From Actinoplanes sp. TBRC 11911 (GTDB lineage Bacteria; Actinomycetota; Actinomycetes; Mycobacteriales; Micromonosporaceae), in NCBI RefSeq assembly GCF_012933445.1, contig NZ_JABBNC010000001.1, forward strand, positions 248,001 to 312,000: a stretch of 64,000 nt of DNA. Direction: 5' to 3'. The notes under the pieces were generated by a model. The model made no database searches and was not told where the DNA came from. It was given only the letters and a program-made list of their open reading frames with translations. This document shows, in pieces, positions 18,001 to 25,187 of the stretch (position 1 is its first letter; every line of letters begins with the position of its first letter). The position numbers and the translations under genes were made by a program.

Positions 18001-18822
18001 CTGCTGACGCTGTTCACCTTGAACGGGCTGACCCTCGACCTGCGCGAGTGCGGGCGCTACCTGCAGGCGCACGCGGAACAGGAGAAGCTGTACGAGCGCA
18101 TGGAGAACGTGCTGGGCCAGGACCACCCGCAGACGCTGATGGCCGCGCGGAACCTGGCGGTGGCGCGCCGCCGGGCGGGCGAGCACGACAAGGCCCGCAA
18201 GCTCGCGCACGACACCCTGACACGGTTCCGCCTGCGCTTCGGCGAGGCGCATCCGGAAACCCTCGCGTCGGCCCTCAACTACGCGGTGGATCAGCGCGAG
18301 GACGACCAGCTGCAGAGCTCCCGGGAGCTGGCCACGAAGACCTACGCCCAGTACGAGAGCACGCTCGGCCCGGATCATCCGTACACCCTGTACGCGCGCA
18401 CCAATCTGGGCATCGTGCTGCGACTTCTCGGCCGTTTCGGCGAGGCCTACCGGCATGACGCGGCGGCCTACACCGGGTTGCGCGAGCGGCTCGGTCCGGA
18501 TCACGGACTCACCCTGACCTGTGCCACGAACCTGGCCAGCGACCTTGCCGCCCGCGGTGACCACGCCGAGGCGTACGAGCTCGACAAGGACACTCTGGAA
18601 CGCTCGCGAGCGCGGCTCGGCGCGGAGCACCCGTCCACCCTCGCGTGTGCGCTCAACCTCTCGTTCGACGCGATCGCGCTGGGGCGTGACACCGAGGGCG
18701 CGTCGTTGCGCCAGGAAGCTCTGGACGGCTATCGCCGGGTGCTGGGCGAGAAACACCCGGCGATCGTGGCCGCGTTGGCCGGGGTGCGCGCTAACTGCGA
18801 CGTCGACCCGATGCCGTTGTAG
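15052..18822 (+). CDS. vWA-like / NB-ARC / TPR protein (FxsT-like), copy B
   Basis: 1256 residues. The start at 15052 is fixed by the ATGA overlap with the VMAP gene; the same frame stays open to 13258 only as a shadow of that gene. Residues about 25-200 are a vWA-like (SAV_2336 N-terminal) domain with SLAFVVDEGPTMPVW and LVLVLTDGLDNF. A STAND NTPase (NB-ARC) follows, with Walker A GAGGVGKSQ near residue 475, Walker B WLLIFDN near 546, and VLVTSRN. From about 820 to the end are TPR units. This layout matches FxSxx-COOH-system TPR proteins and STAND sensor proteins generally: repeats sense, the NTPase switches. It is coupled to the putative effector upstream, and the C-terminal third is paralogous to the gene at the left edge. 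Its last 32 bases overlap the convergent HExxH gene. Confidence 0.85.
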   Translation: MTTPSPFGVPPLAEPDLLAGALRGLGPQPMSLAFVVDEGPTMPVWEPTVTAFREVLESVFAEVRAYSLQSFQDASPSRAALTGRLVLVLTDGLDNFWGGQAAASLLQTWGRTAPVAIVNPYPEDRWYRSHLGPRLLQVAGTRPLAPNAALRVQEPDRWRDPFEPAYEDPAVVVPLLELSPRWLRWWTGLVAEPTGDWLDAVVYVADPSRATGTGGTDTAEVAGDQLVRRFREEAPPKAFQLATYLAAAPLEMPVLRAIQSLLLPDSKPFHLAEVVTSPLLDHAGAALSFRAGAREALLACARRDETVRVIEVLSGYYGGRVPAVQTLYRALEAPDEVPDNPVTAETLPFVAVELAVLRALAGDYALRAVRLDAAMAEFRQRQDEPRPVVPLTELPLTSPPVPAEEPPLGPGGDTFSISRLLGGAERSVSQETVWGNVPPRNADFTGRDDLLVALEERLRTQRVTAVLPQALHGAGGVGKSQIATEYAYRHRADYEVVWWIPSEQPAQILRALIELGETLGLNVGPEANTAVPAVQEALRAGRPYPNWLLIFDNAETLESVRPYLPQGGTGRVLVTSRNEQWSDIADALQIDVFNRAESIELLRKHNPDISIEDADRLAALLDDLPLAIGQATAWRATTHMPIEEYLRLLAEKREALRGQAAAPGYELAVAAAWTVALDRLGQENPAALQMLQACSFLAPEPISRELFLGPRTPPISPELDATLQNPSRLNQALRDIQRYGLARIDYRDNSIQLHRLVKTVLVSQLTEQQRMDMQHAAHMLLAGGNPGNPDLENYWPRYHALLPHVVASDAVGCEDDWARQLVLHIIEFYYYWGDHNGCRDFAEKVVAQWRKSLGRDDPQTLKAARWLGFVQRTLGNFQEAARINADSLDRLRLLLGPDDEETLDAMALVAADLRAAGAFTAARDLDQEVLTSCLAAFGPDYPSTLTAAHSLGVSLRLTGEFRAALVRDAETSRRRSDVLGTNHLLTLFTLNGLTLDLRECGRYLQAHAEQEKLYERMENVLGQDHPQTLMAARNLAVARRRAGEHDKARKLAHDTLTRFRLRFGEAHPETLASALNYAVDQREDDQLQSSRELATKTYAQYESTLGPDHPYTLYARTNLGIVLRLLGRFGEAYRHDAAAYTGLRERLGPDHGLTLTCATNLASDLAARGDHAEAYELDKDTLERSRARLGAEHPSTLACALNLSFDAIALGRDTEGASLRQEALDGYRRVLGEKHPAIVAALAGVRANCDVDPMPL

Positions 18823-20590
18823 CGCCGACCCAGTCCGCGAGGTCACGCGCGGCCGGATACTCCAGCAGCCGGCGATGGACGGCGAGGACGACCTCGGGAC
18901 GTTCGAGCAGTACGCGGGAGGCGGCGCCGGGCGCGGCGAGGCTCAGGGCCAGCCCCATGCCGGTCCAGGCGTCGGCGGAGTCCGGATCGGCGATCAGCTG
19001 CTCGGCGAAGCCCTTGACCGCCAGCTCGGCGTCCCCCGCGAAGAGGGCGAGGTCGGCGTCGGTGAGGCCGGCGGCCCAGTCCTCGGTGAGTGTGTCATGG
19101 AAGCGGTCCGGCGCGCTGAGCCGCCGCCGGGCGAGACCGAGACGACCCCATGACCAGTGCCGCATGGCCGGGTCCGGGAGGACGTCCGACTCTCCGATGT
19201 GGAACGCGATGTCCTTGTCCCACAGTCCGGCGAGGACGGCGATGTCGGCCGGCGACGGACGGCAGTTGCGGATGCGCCAGCCGGCTCGATGGCCGTCCGC
19301 GACCAGGGCGGCAAGCGCGGCGGCCTCCTCGTCGATGTCGTCGGACCGCCAGGACGCGATCTCCTCCGACAGGCCGTCGGTGAAGGCCATGCCGTGCGCC
19401 GTCAGCCCCCCGGCGTCACGGATGATGCCGAGAGCCTCCGTGGTCTGGGCGCGGGCGTAGGCGTACTCGAAGTCGTGAAGCTTGTTGCCGTGCCGCTGCC
19501 GGCGCCAGAAGGCCGCGATACCGAAGAAGGCGTAGACCCCTTGGAGAAGGCCGCCCGCGGGCCGGGGGTCGTCACGCCACGGCGCGTACAGCGACGGGAC
19601 GCCGGCGGTCTCGGTCAACGGCAGGAGATGCATGAGGCCGCCGAGCAGGATATGCATCTGCTCGTGAGCCAGCGAGACGGCCAGCGTCTCGGCGTCCGGC
19701 GGCGGCGAGCACAGGATCGCCCCGAACGCCTCACCCGTCGAAGCACTACGCGTCTCCCAGCCGTCCCCGGACGGGAGCGGGACGAGCGAGGTCACCCCGG
19801 CGGCGAGAGCCGCGGCCACATCCGCGTGGTCGCGGGTGAGAATACGCCAGGCGCCGGCCAGCAACTCCGTCCAGCGCGCGAGCTCCGGCTCGCTCAGCCG
19901 GGCAGGTGCGACCGGATCGGCCAGGTCCCGCATCGGGTCGATGTCGTCGAGCCATACGGTGAGAGCGGGACTCTCGCCGACGGACACCTCGCGCAGGCCC
20001 CACCAGCCGGCACCATCCGCGCCGTCGGCCGGCACGTCGATCTGCCGCCCGTCGTGCCGGAGCCAGATCCGGCCGTCCTCGGTGCCGGCCTCGGCGACGT
20101 CCCACACGGGCGCGCCCGGGAAACGGGCCATGCCCAGCCGGGGTATCAACACCCGGCCCTCGCGCATCGGAACCTTGGTGGTGAACGGCTGCCCAGCGCG
20201 CGCCGCAGCGGCGAGCGCCAACGTATTGAATTGACCAAAATCAATGTATGCGGGCGCCGTGCTGTCCACTCCCTTGCGATCGCGACGCAGGGCGTAGGCG
20301 AGCCAGCTGCCGACCTGAGGATGCAGGATCAGCGCTCGGATCTCGGCGGGGGCCGCCGCTTGCGCGTTCTCCAATGCCTGCCATGCCGCCCCGGCGGCGG
20401 GAAGAGGCCCGAGCAGGTCCGGCGCCGCCGACGTTACGGTGTCGAACGCTCGGAGCATGACGAGGCGTCTGCTCCATTCGCCGTCCCACAGGGCGGAAAC
20501 GACCGCCGGTGACGCTTTGCCGTGTGCCAGCTCCAGAAAGGCCCAGCCCGGTAGCTCGAGCGGGGCCGGTGCGGTTGCTTTCGTCGTCAC
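18791..20590 (-). CDS. HExxH-motif putative peptide-modifying protein (peptide beta-hydroxylase-like), copy B
   Basis: 599 residues. HEQMH near residue 309 is followed by ILLGGLMHL, matching HEFQH-NKLGAILHL in the paralog at 1328-3112. Further shared blocks are STGEAFGA, SLYAPWRDDPRPAGGLLQGVYAFFGI (also in copy A as YAPWRPDPRPAAGLLQGVYAFLGI) and a central WLDDIDPMRDLADP. The family is the HEXXH-motif domain tied to FxSxx-COOH peptides and annotated as alpha-ketoglutarate-type peptide beta-hydroxylase; the chemistry is inferred. The GTG start follows GAGGAG by 12 bases, a rather long spacing. It lies 62 bases after the small peptide gene, so co-transcription is likely. Its 3' end overlaps the convergent TPR gene by 32 bases. 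Confidence 0.8.
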   Translation of the reverse strand: MTTKATAPAPLELPGWAFLELAHGKASPAVVSALWDGEWSRRLVMLRAFDTVTSAAPDLLGPLPAAGAAWQALENAQAAAPAEIRALILHPQVGSWLAYALRRDRKGVDSTAPAYIDFGQFNTLALAAAARAGQPFTTKVPMREGRVLIPRLGMARFPGAPVWDVAEAGTEDGRIWLRHDGRQIDVPADGADGAGWWGLREVSVGESPALTVWLDDIDPMRDLADPVAPARLSEPELARWTELLAGAWRILTRDHADVAAALAAGVTSLVPLPSGDGWETRSASTGEAFGAILCSPPPDAETLAVSLAHEQMHILLGGLMHLLPLTETAGVPSLYAPWRDDPRPAGGLLQGVYAFFGIAAFWRRQRHGNKLHDFEYAYARAQTTEALGIIRDAGGLTAHGMAFTDGLSEEIASWRSDDIDEEAAALAALVADGHRAGWRIRNCRPSPADIAVLAGLWDKDIAFHIGESDVLPDPAMRHWSWGRLGLARRRLSAPDRFHDTLTEDWAAGLTDADLALFAGDAELAVKGFAEQLIADPDSADAWTGMGLALSLAAPGAASRVLLERPEVVLAVHRRLLEYPAARDLADWVGATTASGRRRS

Positions 20591-20652
20591 GAGCGTCTAA
20601 AACTCCTCGATATGCCGCGTCGGCGACAGCGAATATACAAAGGGGTAGCCGA

Positions 20653-20826
20653 TTAGTCGGCGCGCCCGGGAGGGCCGGAGCCGCCGATATTGGCACGCGG
20701 CCGCTCAACCTGACGGAGAACCCGAGCAACAGCATCGGATACATCCATTCCGAGCCGGAGCTCACGCAACGAGCAGCCCGTTAAATCCGGCAATTCAGTT
20801 GTCAGGTCACCCGGTGGGCGGGTCAT
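20653..20826 (-). CDS. Small FxsA-like peptide ending SGPPGRAD (candidate precursor B)
   Basis: 57 residues, ATG at 20826 with AGGGAG eight bases upstream, stop TAA at 20653. The leader reads ELPDLTGCSLRELRLGMDVS then DAVARVLRQVERPR, which is very close to the leader helices of FxSxx-COOH precursors. The tail is ANIGGSGPPGRAD, matching the tail of the peptide at 3131-3310 at S-G-P-P-x-R-A-D. The leaders are clearly less alike than the tails, which argues that the tail is under selection, as expected for a modified core or recognition motif. It is the first gene of an operon with the HExxH gene. A single cysteine (residue 18) is present in this copy only. Confidence 0.78.
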   Translation of the reverse strand: MTRPPGDLTTELPDLTGCSLRELRLGMDVSDAVARVLRQVERPRANIGGSGPPGRAD

Positions 20827-21234
20827 TCAGTGCTCCCTAGTAAGTCCATTGCGGCGGGCGCCGCGGGTGGCTCAACCCCGCGCTCGGGAGTGGCCGATAG
20901 GCTTCCGCGCTCGCGATGCTCGCGCACATCCAACCACACAGCACAAGCGCTGAGTTGTGGAAATGTGCCATGCCACCCGTTAGGCAGCGTGTCGTGTCGA
21001 AAACGATCTTGGTGAGCGAAGGCTATCGTCACTAACGGTAATCGCACGATGTTCTCCCTGATACCGGCCGCCGAGGCGTGAAGTCGCCTCATGGTTCGCG
21101 CTTCGCGCAAAGCGCCCACTCGGCGCAACGGGCACTTTTCGGCGTGACTCGGTTCGCGCCGGGAACAAGTTTCCGGTAAATGCGCACGGGTAGTTCGTCG
21201 TCATCCCGGTGCCATAGCGAAAGGAACGAGTCCG
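20827..21234. other. Intergenic region upstream of peptide B
   Basis: About 400 bases between divergent genes, expected to contain both promoters. Base composition is lower in G+C than the genes. I see no convincing open frame, repeat or hairpin. Confidence 0.4.
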
Positions 21235-21699
21235 ATGACCGAAGAATCCCGCCCACCGTTACCGCCCTACGATCTGACGACCGCTCTGCAGAAGGTGCAA
21301 GCCGCCGAGGACGCGTGGAACACCCGCGACCCGGAAAAGGTCGCGATGGCCTACACGCCCGACTCGGATTGGCGTAACCGGGGCCTGCACTTCGTCGGCC
21401 GCCCGGCGATCATCGAATTCCTCACCGCCAAGTGGAAGCGCGAGCAGGATTACGCCCTCCGTAAGGGCCTGTGGTCATTCGAGGGGAACCGCATCGCGGT
21501 CCGCTTCCAGTACGAAAGCCACGACGAGGAGGGGCGGTGGTGGCGCAGCTACGGCAACGAGCTGTGGGAGTTCGCCCCGAACGGGCTCATGCGGCGCCGC
21601 GAGGCATCCATCAACGACCGCGCGATCGACGAGTCCGAGCGCCGCATCTTCGGGCCGCGGACCGAGGCCGACCGCGGCGTCGACTTCCCGCTCTGGTAA
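21235..21699 (+). CDS. NTF2-like (DUF1348) family protein
   Basis: 154 residues. Start ATG after GAAAGGAACGAG. The whole length matches the DUF1348 branch of the NTF2/SnoaL fold: an N-terminal helix with [20 protein letters not shown], then [19 protein letters not shown], the strand pair [24 protein letters not shown], and a C-terminal DFPLW. These are small cone-shaped proteins that bind or transform small molecules, and the ligand cannot be predicted. It stands alone, convergent with the TetR gene 10 bases downstream. Confidence 0.85.
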   Translation: MTEESRPPLPPYDLTTALQKVQAAEDAWNTRDPEKVAMAYTPDSDWRNRGLHFVGRPAIIEFLTAKWKREQDYALRKGLWSFEGNRIAVRFQYESHDEEGRWWRSYGNELWEFAPNGLMRRREASINDRAIDESERRIFGPRTEADRGVDFPLW

Positions 21700-21709
21700 A
21701 CGGGCCGAC

Positions 21710-22315
21710 TCAGCCCGCGCGAACGGCGGTCTTCCCGGTGAGTCGCTGCAGTGCGGCGTCGATCACCGGGCTCAGCCGCAGTGGATCCCGGTCGGCCTTG
21801 ACCACCACCTGCAAGCCCTGCAGCAGGGTCATCAGCATCATCGCCTCGGTGGCCACGTCGGTGTCGCCGGGGATCTCGCCGCGTCGCGCCGCGGCCTGCA
21901 GACCCTGCCGGAAACCGTCCTCGACCAGCGACAGGATCTCCCGGATGATCCGGGCGGCCGCCTCGTCGTGGGGCAACCGCTCGCCGACCGTGTTGACGGC
22001 GATGCAGCCGCGCGGCACGTCCTCGTCCGCGGCGGCCTGAAGATAGTCGATGAGGACCTCGCGGATGCGGGGCACGATCGGGCCGCCGCTCAGCAGTGTC
22101 GGCGCCAGCCGGCGGGTGTGCGTGTCGCGGTAGTGCTCCAGCGCCCGCAGGAAGAGCGTGTGCTTGTCGGCGAAGGTGCGGTAGAGGCTGCCGGGATGCA
22201 CGCCCAGGTGGGCGGTGAGCACGCTCATCGAGGTCGCCTCGTAGCCGTTGGTCCAGAAGAACTGCATCGCGCGCTCCAGGACGTCGGCCTCACTGAATCC
22301 CCGGGGTCTGGCCAC
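21710..22315 (-). CDS. TetR/AcrR family regulator
   Basis: 201 residues. The N-terminal helix-turn-helix (residues 8-52, ATSMSVLTAHLGVHPGSLYRTFADK) is typical of TetR, and a ligand/dimer domain follows (TetR_C of the AcrR type). The GTG start lies 93 bases from the start of the divergent hydrolase gene. The gap holds two copies of a 12-bp near-palindrome, so it probably represses both itself and the hydrolase. Confidence 0.88.
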   Translation of the reverse strand: MARPRGFSEADVLERAMQFFWTNGYEATSMSVLTAHLGVHPGSLYRTFADKHTLFLRALEHYRDTHTRRLAPTLLSGGPIVPRIREVLIDYLQAAADEDVPRGCIAVNTVGERLPHDEAAARIIREILSLVEDGFRQGLQAAARRGEIPGDTDVATEAMMLMTLLQGLQVVVKADRDPLRLSPVIDAALQRLTGKTAVRAG

Positions 22316-22338
22316 GGAGACGATGCTAACACCATTGC

Positions 22339-22393
22339 GAACGCGCGTTCACATACCTGCTAGCGTTGCGCCCGCCATTGAGAACGCACATTC
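22339..22393. promoter_or_regulatory. Two putative TetR operators
   Basis: GAACGCGCGTTC at 22339-22350 is a perfect 12-bp palindrome. GAACGCACATTC at 22382-22393 is a close copy. Both are followed by ACA, and they are 43 bases apart, four helical turns, between the divergent TetR and hydrolase genes. Confidence 0.65.
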
Positions 22394-22408
22394 ACAAACG
22401 GGGGTTCG

Positions 22409-23248
22409 ATGCTCACCGGGTTCGAGGACGGCTACGCCGAGGTCAACGGCACGGTCCTGCACTACGTCAGCGGCGGTCACGGAAAACCGCTGGTACTGCT
22501 GCCGGGCTGGCCGATGACGTGGTGGGAGTACCACAAGGTGATGCCCGCGCTCGCCCGGCGGCATCGCGTGATCGCCGTCGACCTGCGCGGCATGGGTGAC
22601 TCCGGCAAACCCGCGACCGGGTACGACAAGAAGACGATGGCCGCCGACATCGCGGGACTGGTCCGCGCGCTGGGCTACGACCGGGTCGACATCGCCGGCA
22701 ACGACATCGGCGCGATGGTGGCGTTCAGCTTCGCGGTCAACCACCCCGAGCTGACCCGCAGGCTGGCGATGATCGAGGTGCCCCACCCGGACACCTTCTT
22801 CTACCAGTTCACCGTGCTCCCCCAGCCCGGCCAGCCGCACCTGTGGTGGTTCGCCTTCAACCAGGTGGAGCACCTGCCCGAGGCCTTGCTGCAAGGCCGG
22901 GCCCGGCTGCTCATCGACTGGTGCGCCGACCAGATGAGCCGGGATCCGGCGGCGGTCGACGAGAACAGCCGCGCGATCTATGCCGCCGCGTACGACCAGC
23001 CCGGCGCGATCCGCGCCGCGAACGGCTGGTATCAGGCGTTCCCGCAGGACATCGAAGACATGCAGACCTACGGCGAACTCACCATGCCGGTCCTGGCGCT
23101 GGGTGGTCTCTATTACCCCGCGATGCCGGCCGCCCTGAAGGGCAAGGCGAGCCGCCTCCAGTTGCTGGAGATCCCGGACGCCGGCCACTACCTGGCCCAG
23201 GAACGGCCCCACGAGGTGGCCGAAGCACTCACCAATTTCTTCGAATAA
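22409..23248 (+). CDS. Alpha/beta hydrolase (epoxide hydrolase / haloalkane dehalogenase-like)
   Basis: 279 residues. The oxyanion-hole motif PGWPMTWWEY is in the HGxP position, and the nucleophile elbow is GNDIGA, so the nucleophile is Asp rather than Ser, as in epoxide hydrolases and haloalkane dehalogenases. The catalytic His is in DAGHYLAQERP near the C-terminus. A helical cap lies between residues about 130 and 210. Reaction on an epoxide or halide ester bond is a family-level expectation; the substrate is unknown. Divergent from a TetR regulator with matching operators, so expression is probably induced by a ligand of that regulator. Confidence 0.88.
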   Translation: MLTGFEDGYAEVNGTVLHYVSGGHGKPLVLLPGWPMTWWEYHKVMPALARRHRVIAVDLRGMGDSGKPATGYDKKTMAADIAGLVRALGYDRVDIAGNDIGAMVAFSFAVNHPELTRRLAMIEVPHPDTFFYQFTVLPQPGQPHLWWFAFNQVEHLPEALLQGRARLLIDWCADQMSRDPAAVDENSRAIYAAAYDQPGAIRAANGWYQAFPQDIEDMQTYGELTMPVLALGGLYYPAMPAALKGKASRLQLLEIPDAGHYLAQERPHEVAEALTNFFE

Positions 23249-23340
23249 TCGCGTGACCGGCCGAAGACTCCTGGTCGACATTGATCGTGCACAATGGTTT
23301 GATCTCCGTTGCCAACCTTTCGTCGGGACGGGGTGACACC

Positions 23341-24426
23341 GTGAGCCAGGCCCTTCAGGAGATCAGCAGCGACCCGAGCTATCGGCTGGTGCTGGAGCTT
23401 CTCGCGGAAGGGCCCCGGTCGTACACCGGCATCAGATCGACGCTCCTGGCGCACGACCCGGCACCGAGCGAAGGCGAGATCGACGCCGTCCTGCGCAAGC
23501 TCGCCAGCCTCGGCCTCGTCCGCAAGGGTCCGCAGTGGACACTTGCCGACGCCGGCACGACGGCGCTGCGCGAGCTCGACTATCTCGACCGGCTGCCGGC
23601 CGCCGCCGGCGCCGGGCTGGCGGCCCGGGTCGCGCAGCTCAATCCCGGCGTCGCGCACCCGGCCCGCCGCTACGACTACTGGCTCGGCGGCAAGGACAAC
23701 TTCGCCGCCGACCGATTATCCGCCGAGGAGTTCGAGCGCCTCGTCCCCGGTTTACGGGCCGGCGTGCGATCCAACCGCGACGTGCTGCGCCGCATCGTCC
23801 GGCACCTGGCCGCCGAGGAGGGGATCCGGCAGTTCCTCGACATCGGGACCGGCCTGCCGACGGCGGACAACACGCACGAGGTCGCCCAGGCGGTCGCGCC
23901 CGCCAGCCGGGTCGTCTACGTCGATAACGATCCGCTGGTGCTGGCCCACGCCCGCGCCCTGCTCACCAGCTCGCCCCAGGGCCGGACCGCCTACATCGAC
24001 GCCGACCTGCGGGAACCGGGCACCATTCTGGGCAGCCCGGAACTTCGTGACACCCTCGACCTCGCCCAGCCGATCGCCTTGCTGCTGATCGCGGTGCTGC
24101 ACTTCATCCCCGGCGACGGCGTCGTCCAGCCGCTCGTGGCGGAACTGGTGGACGTGCTGCCGGCCGGCAGCTTCGTGGCGATCACCCACCTCACCGGCGA
24201 CTTCCTGCCGCCGCCGGTCGTGCAGCGGCACGAGGAGATGCAGCGGTCCGGCCGCTCGGACTTCTGGATGCGCGGCAAGGCCGAGGTGACCGGCCTGTTC
24301 GACGGCCTCGACCTGCTCGAGCCGGGCGTCGTCCCGCCGACGAAGTGGCGCCCCGACGCGGACACCCCGGACTACGACCTCGACGTGGTCAACGGCTGGG
24401 TGGGCGTCGCCCGCAAGGACGCCTAG
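23341..24426 (+). CDS. Winged-helix / SAM-dependent methyltransferase (Methyltransf_19)
   Basis: 361 residues from a GTG preceded by GGGGTGACACC; an in-frame TTG at 23281 would add 20 residues. The first 85 residues are a small winged-helix domain (QEISSDPSYRLVLELLAEG through RKGPQWTLADAGTTAL). The rest is the actinobacterial Methyltransf_19 (DUF574) fold, with HPARRYDYWLGGKDNFAADR, the SAM motif FLDIGTGLPT and a VVYVDNDPLVLAHA acidic loop. The N-terminal winged helix is an unusual addition to this family. The substrate is unknown. A deleted relative lies at 51558-51863. The last 4 bases overlap the convergent M15 peptidase gene. Confidence 0.85.
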   Translation: MSQALQEISSDPSYRLVLELLAEGPRSYTGIRSTLLAHDPAPSEGEIDAVLRKLASLGLVRKGPQWTLADAGTTALRELDYLDRLPAAAGAGLAARVAQLNPGVAHPARRYDYWLGGKDNFAADRLSAEEFERLVPGLRAGVRSNRDVLRRIVRHLAAEEGIRQFLDIGTGLPTADNTHEVAQAVAPASRVVYVDNDPLVLAHARALLTSSPQGRTAYIDADLREPGTILGSPELRDTLDLAQPIALLLIAVLHFIPGDGVVQPLVAELVDVLPAGSFVAITHLTGDFLPPPVVQRHEEMQRSGRSDFWMRGKAEVTGLFDGLDLLEPGVVPPTKWRPDADTPDYDLDVVNGWVGVARKDA

Positions 24427-25091
24427 ACCGGGAACTCGAAGTGCTGGTAGTCGTGCGGTGAGGTCCAGTCGCCGCCCCACGTGAAGCCGTGCGCCGTGAA
24501 CGCCTTCCAGACCAGGTCGCCGTGCACGATCATGCCGGGGCGGACGTCGCCGCGATCCAGGTACGCCGAGCCGGCCGGCGGCAGCACCGTACCGCCCTTG
24601 ACGTACGGGTTCTCGACGGTGTTGATGTCGATAGCCTTGCCGTACGAATGCACCGAGAAGCCGGCGGTCGACCCGGTAATGGGCCGGCAGTTGAACGCCG
24701 AGGTGTTGTCGTCGGCCATCGACGCGTCGTCGCTGCCGCCGTAGAAGTCGACGCGGCGCATCTTGTTGATCGGGAAACGCGCCTGGTACATGGTGTGGAA
24801 CACGTCCACCACGCTGCGCGCGACATCCTTGTGGACGACGATCTCGCCCTGATGCCGGCGCTTGTCGAAGCCCCAGTAGGTCAGCTCGACCCGGCGCAGG
24901 TCGGCGATCGCCACCGGGCAGCCCTCCTTCCAGGAGACCCCGGTCATGTCGGCGGCCGTTCGCGCGTCGACGGTCCGGACCGAAGCCCGGTAGCCGTCGG
25001 TGCGGCAGGCGGCCGAGGCGGCCGTGGCGGATCCGGCAAGGAGCGCACCGACCAGAGCCGGTACGGCCCACCACATACGGGCAATACTCAT
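24423..25091 (-). CDS. Secreted M15-family peptidase (D,D- or L,D-carboxypeptidase-like)
   Basis: 222 residues with a Sec signal peptide cut near ASA-ACRTDG. Zinc-site motifs of family M15 are present: FSVHSYGKAIDIN (SxHxxGxAxD) and the final HFEFPV, which supplies the third ligand. This is the extracellular M15C type that trims peptidoglycan stem peptides. Two to three cysteines suggest disulfides in the secreted form. The gene is convergent with the methyltransferase gene, and the end overlap is 4 bases. Cell-wall hydrolysis is the family role; the exact bond is not shown by the sequence. Confidence 0.88.
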   Translation of the reverse strand: MSIARMWWAVPALVGALLAGSATAASAACRTDGYRASVRTVDARTAADMTGVSWKEGCPVAIADLRRVELTYWGFDKRRHQGEIVVHKDVARSVVDVFHTMYQARFPINKMRRVDFYGGSDDASMADDNTSAFNCRPITGSTAGFSVHSYGKAIDINTVENPYVKGGTVLPPAGSAYLDRGDVRPGMIVHGDLVWKAFTAHGFTWGGDWTSPHDYQHFEFPV

Positions 25092-25187
25092 AGATCGTCA
25101 TCTTGCCACATTTGGTGGATCTTTTCGGTGGGTCGGACAATTTCGGTTCCGTTGACAACGCGAAGCGGCAATGTCGACAGTGGATCG

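Noticed and set aside
16777..18846. 689-codon minus-strand frame over the TPR region
   Set aside because: Antisense of a well-supported repeat protein, with no start site or domain.
20823..21128. 101-codon minus-strand frame upstream of peptide B
   Set aside because: No ribosome site, no homology, ends in the region where the peptide's promoter should be.
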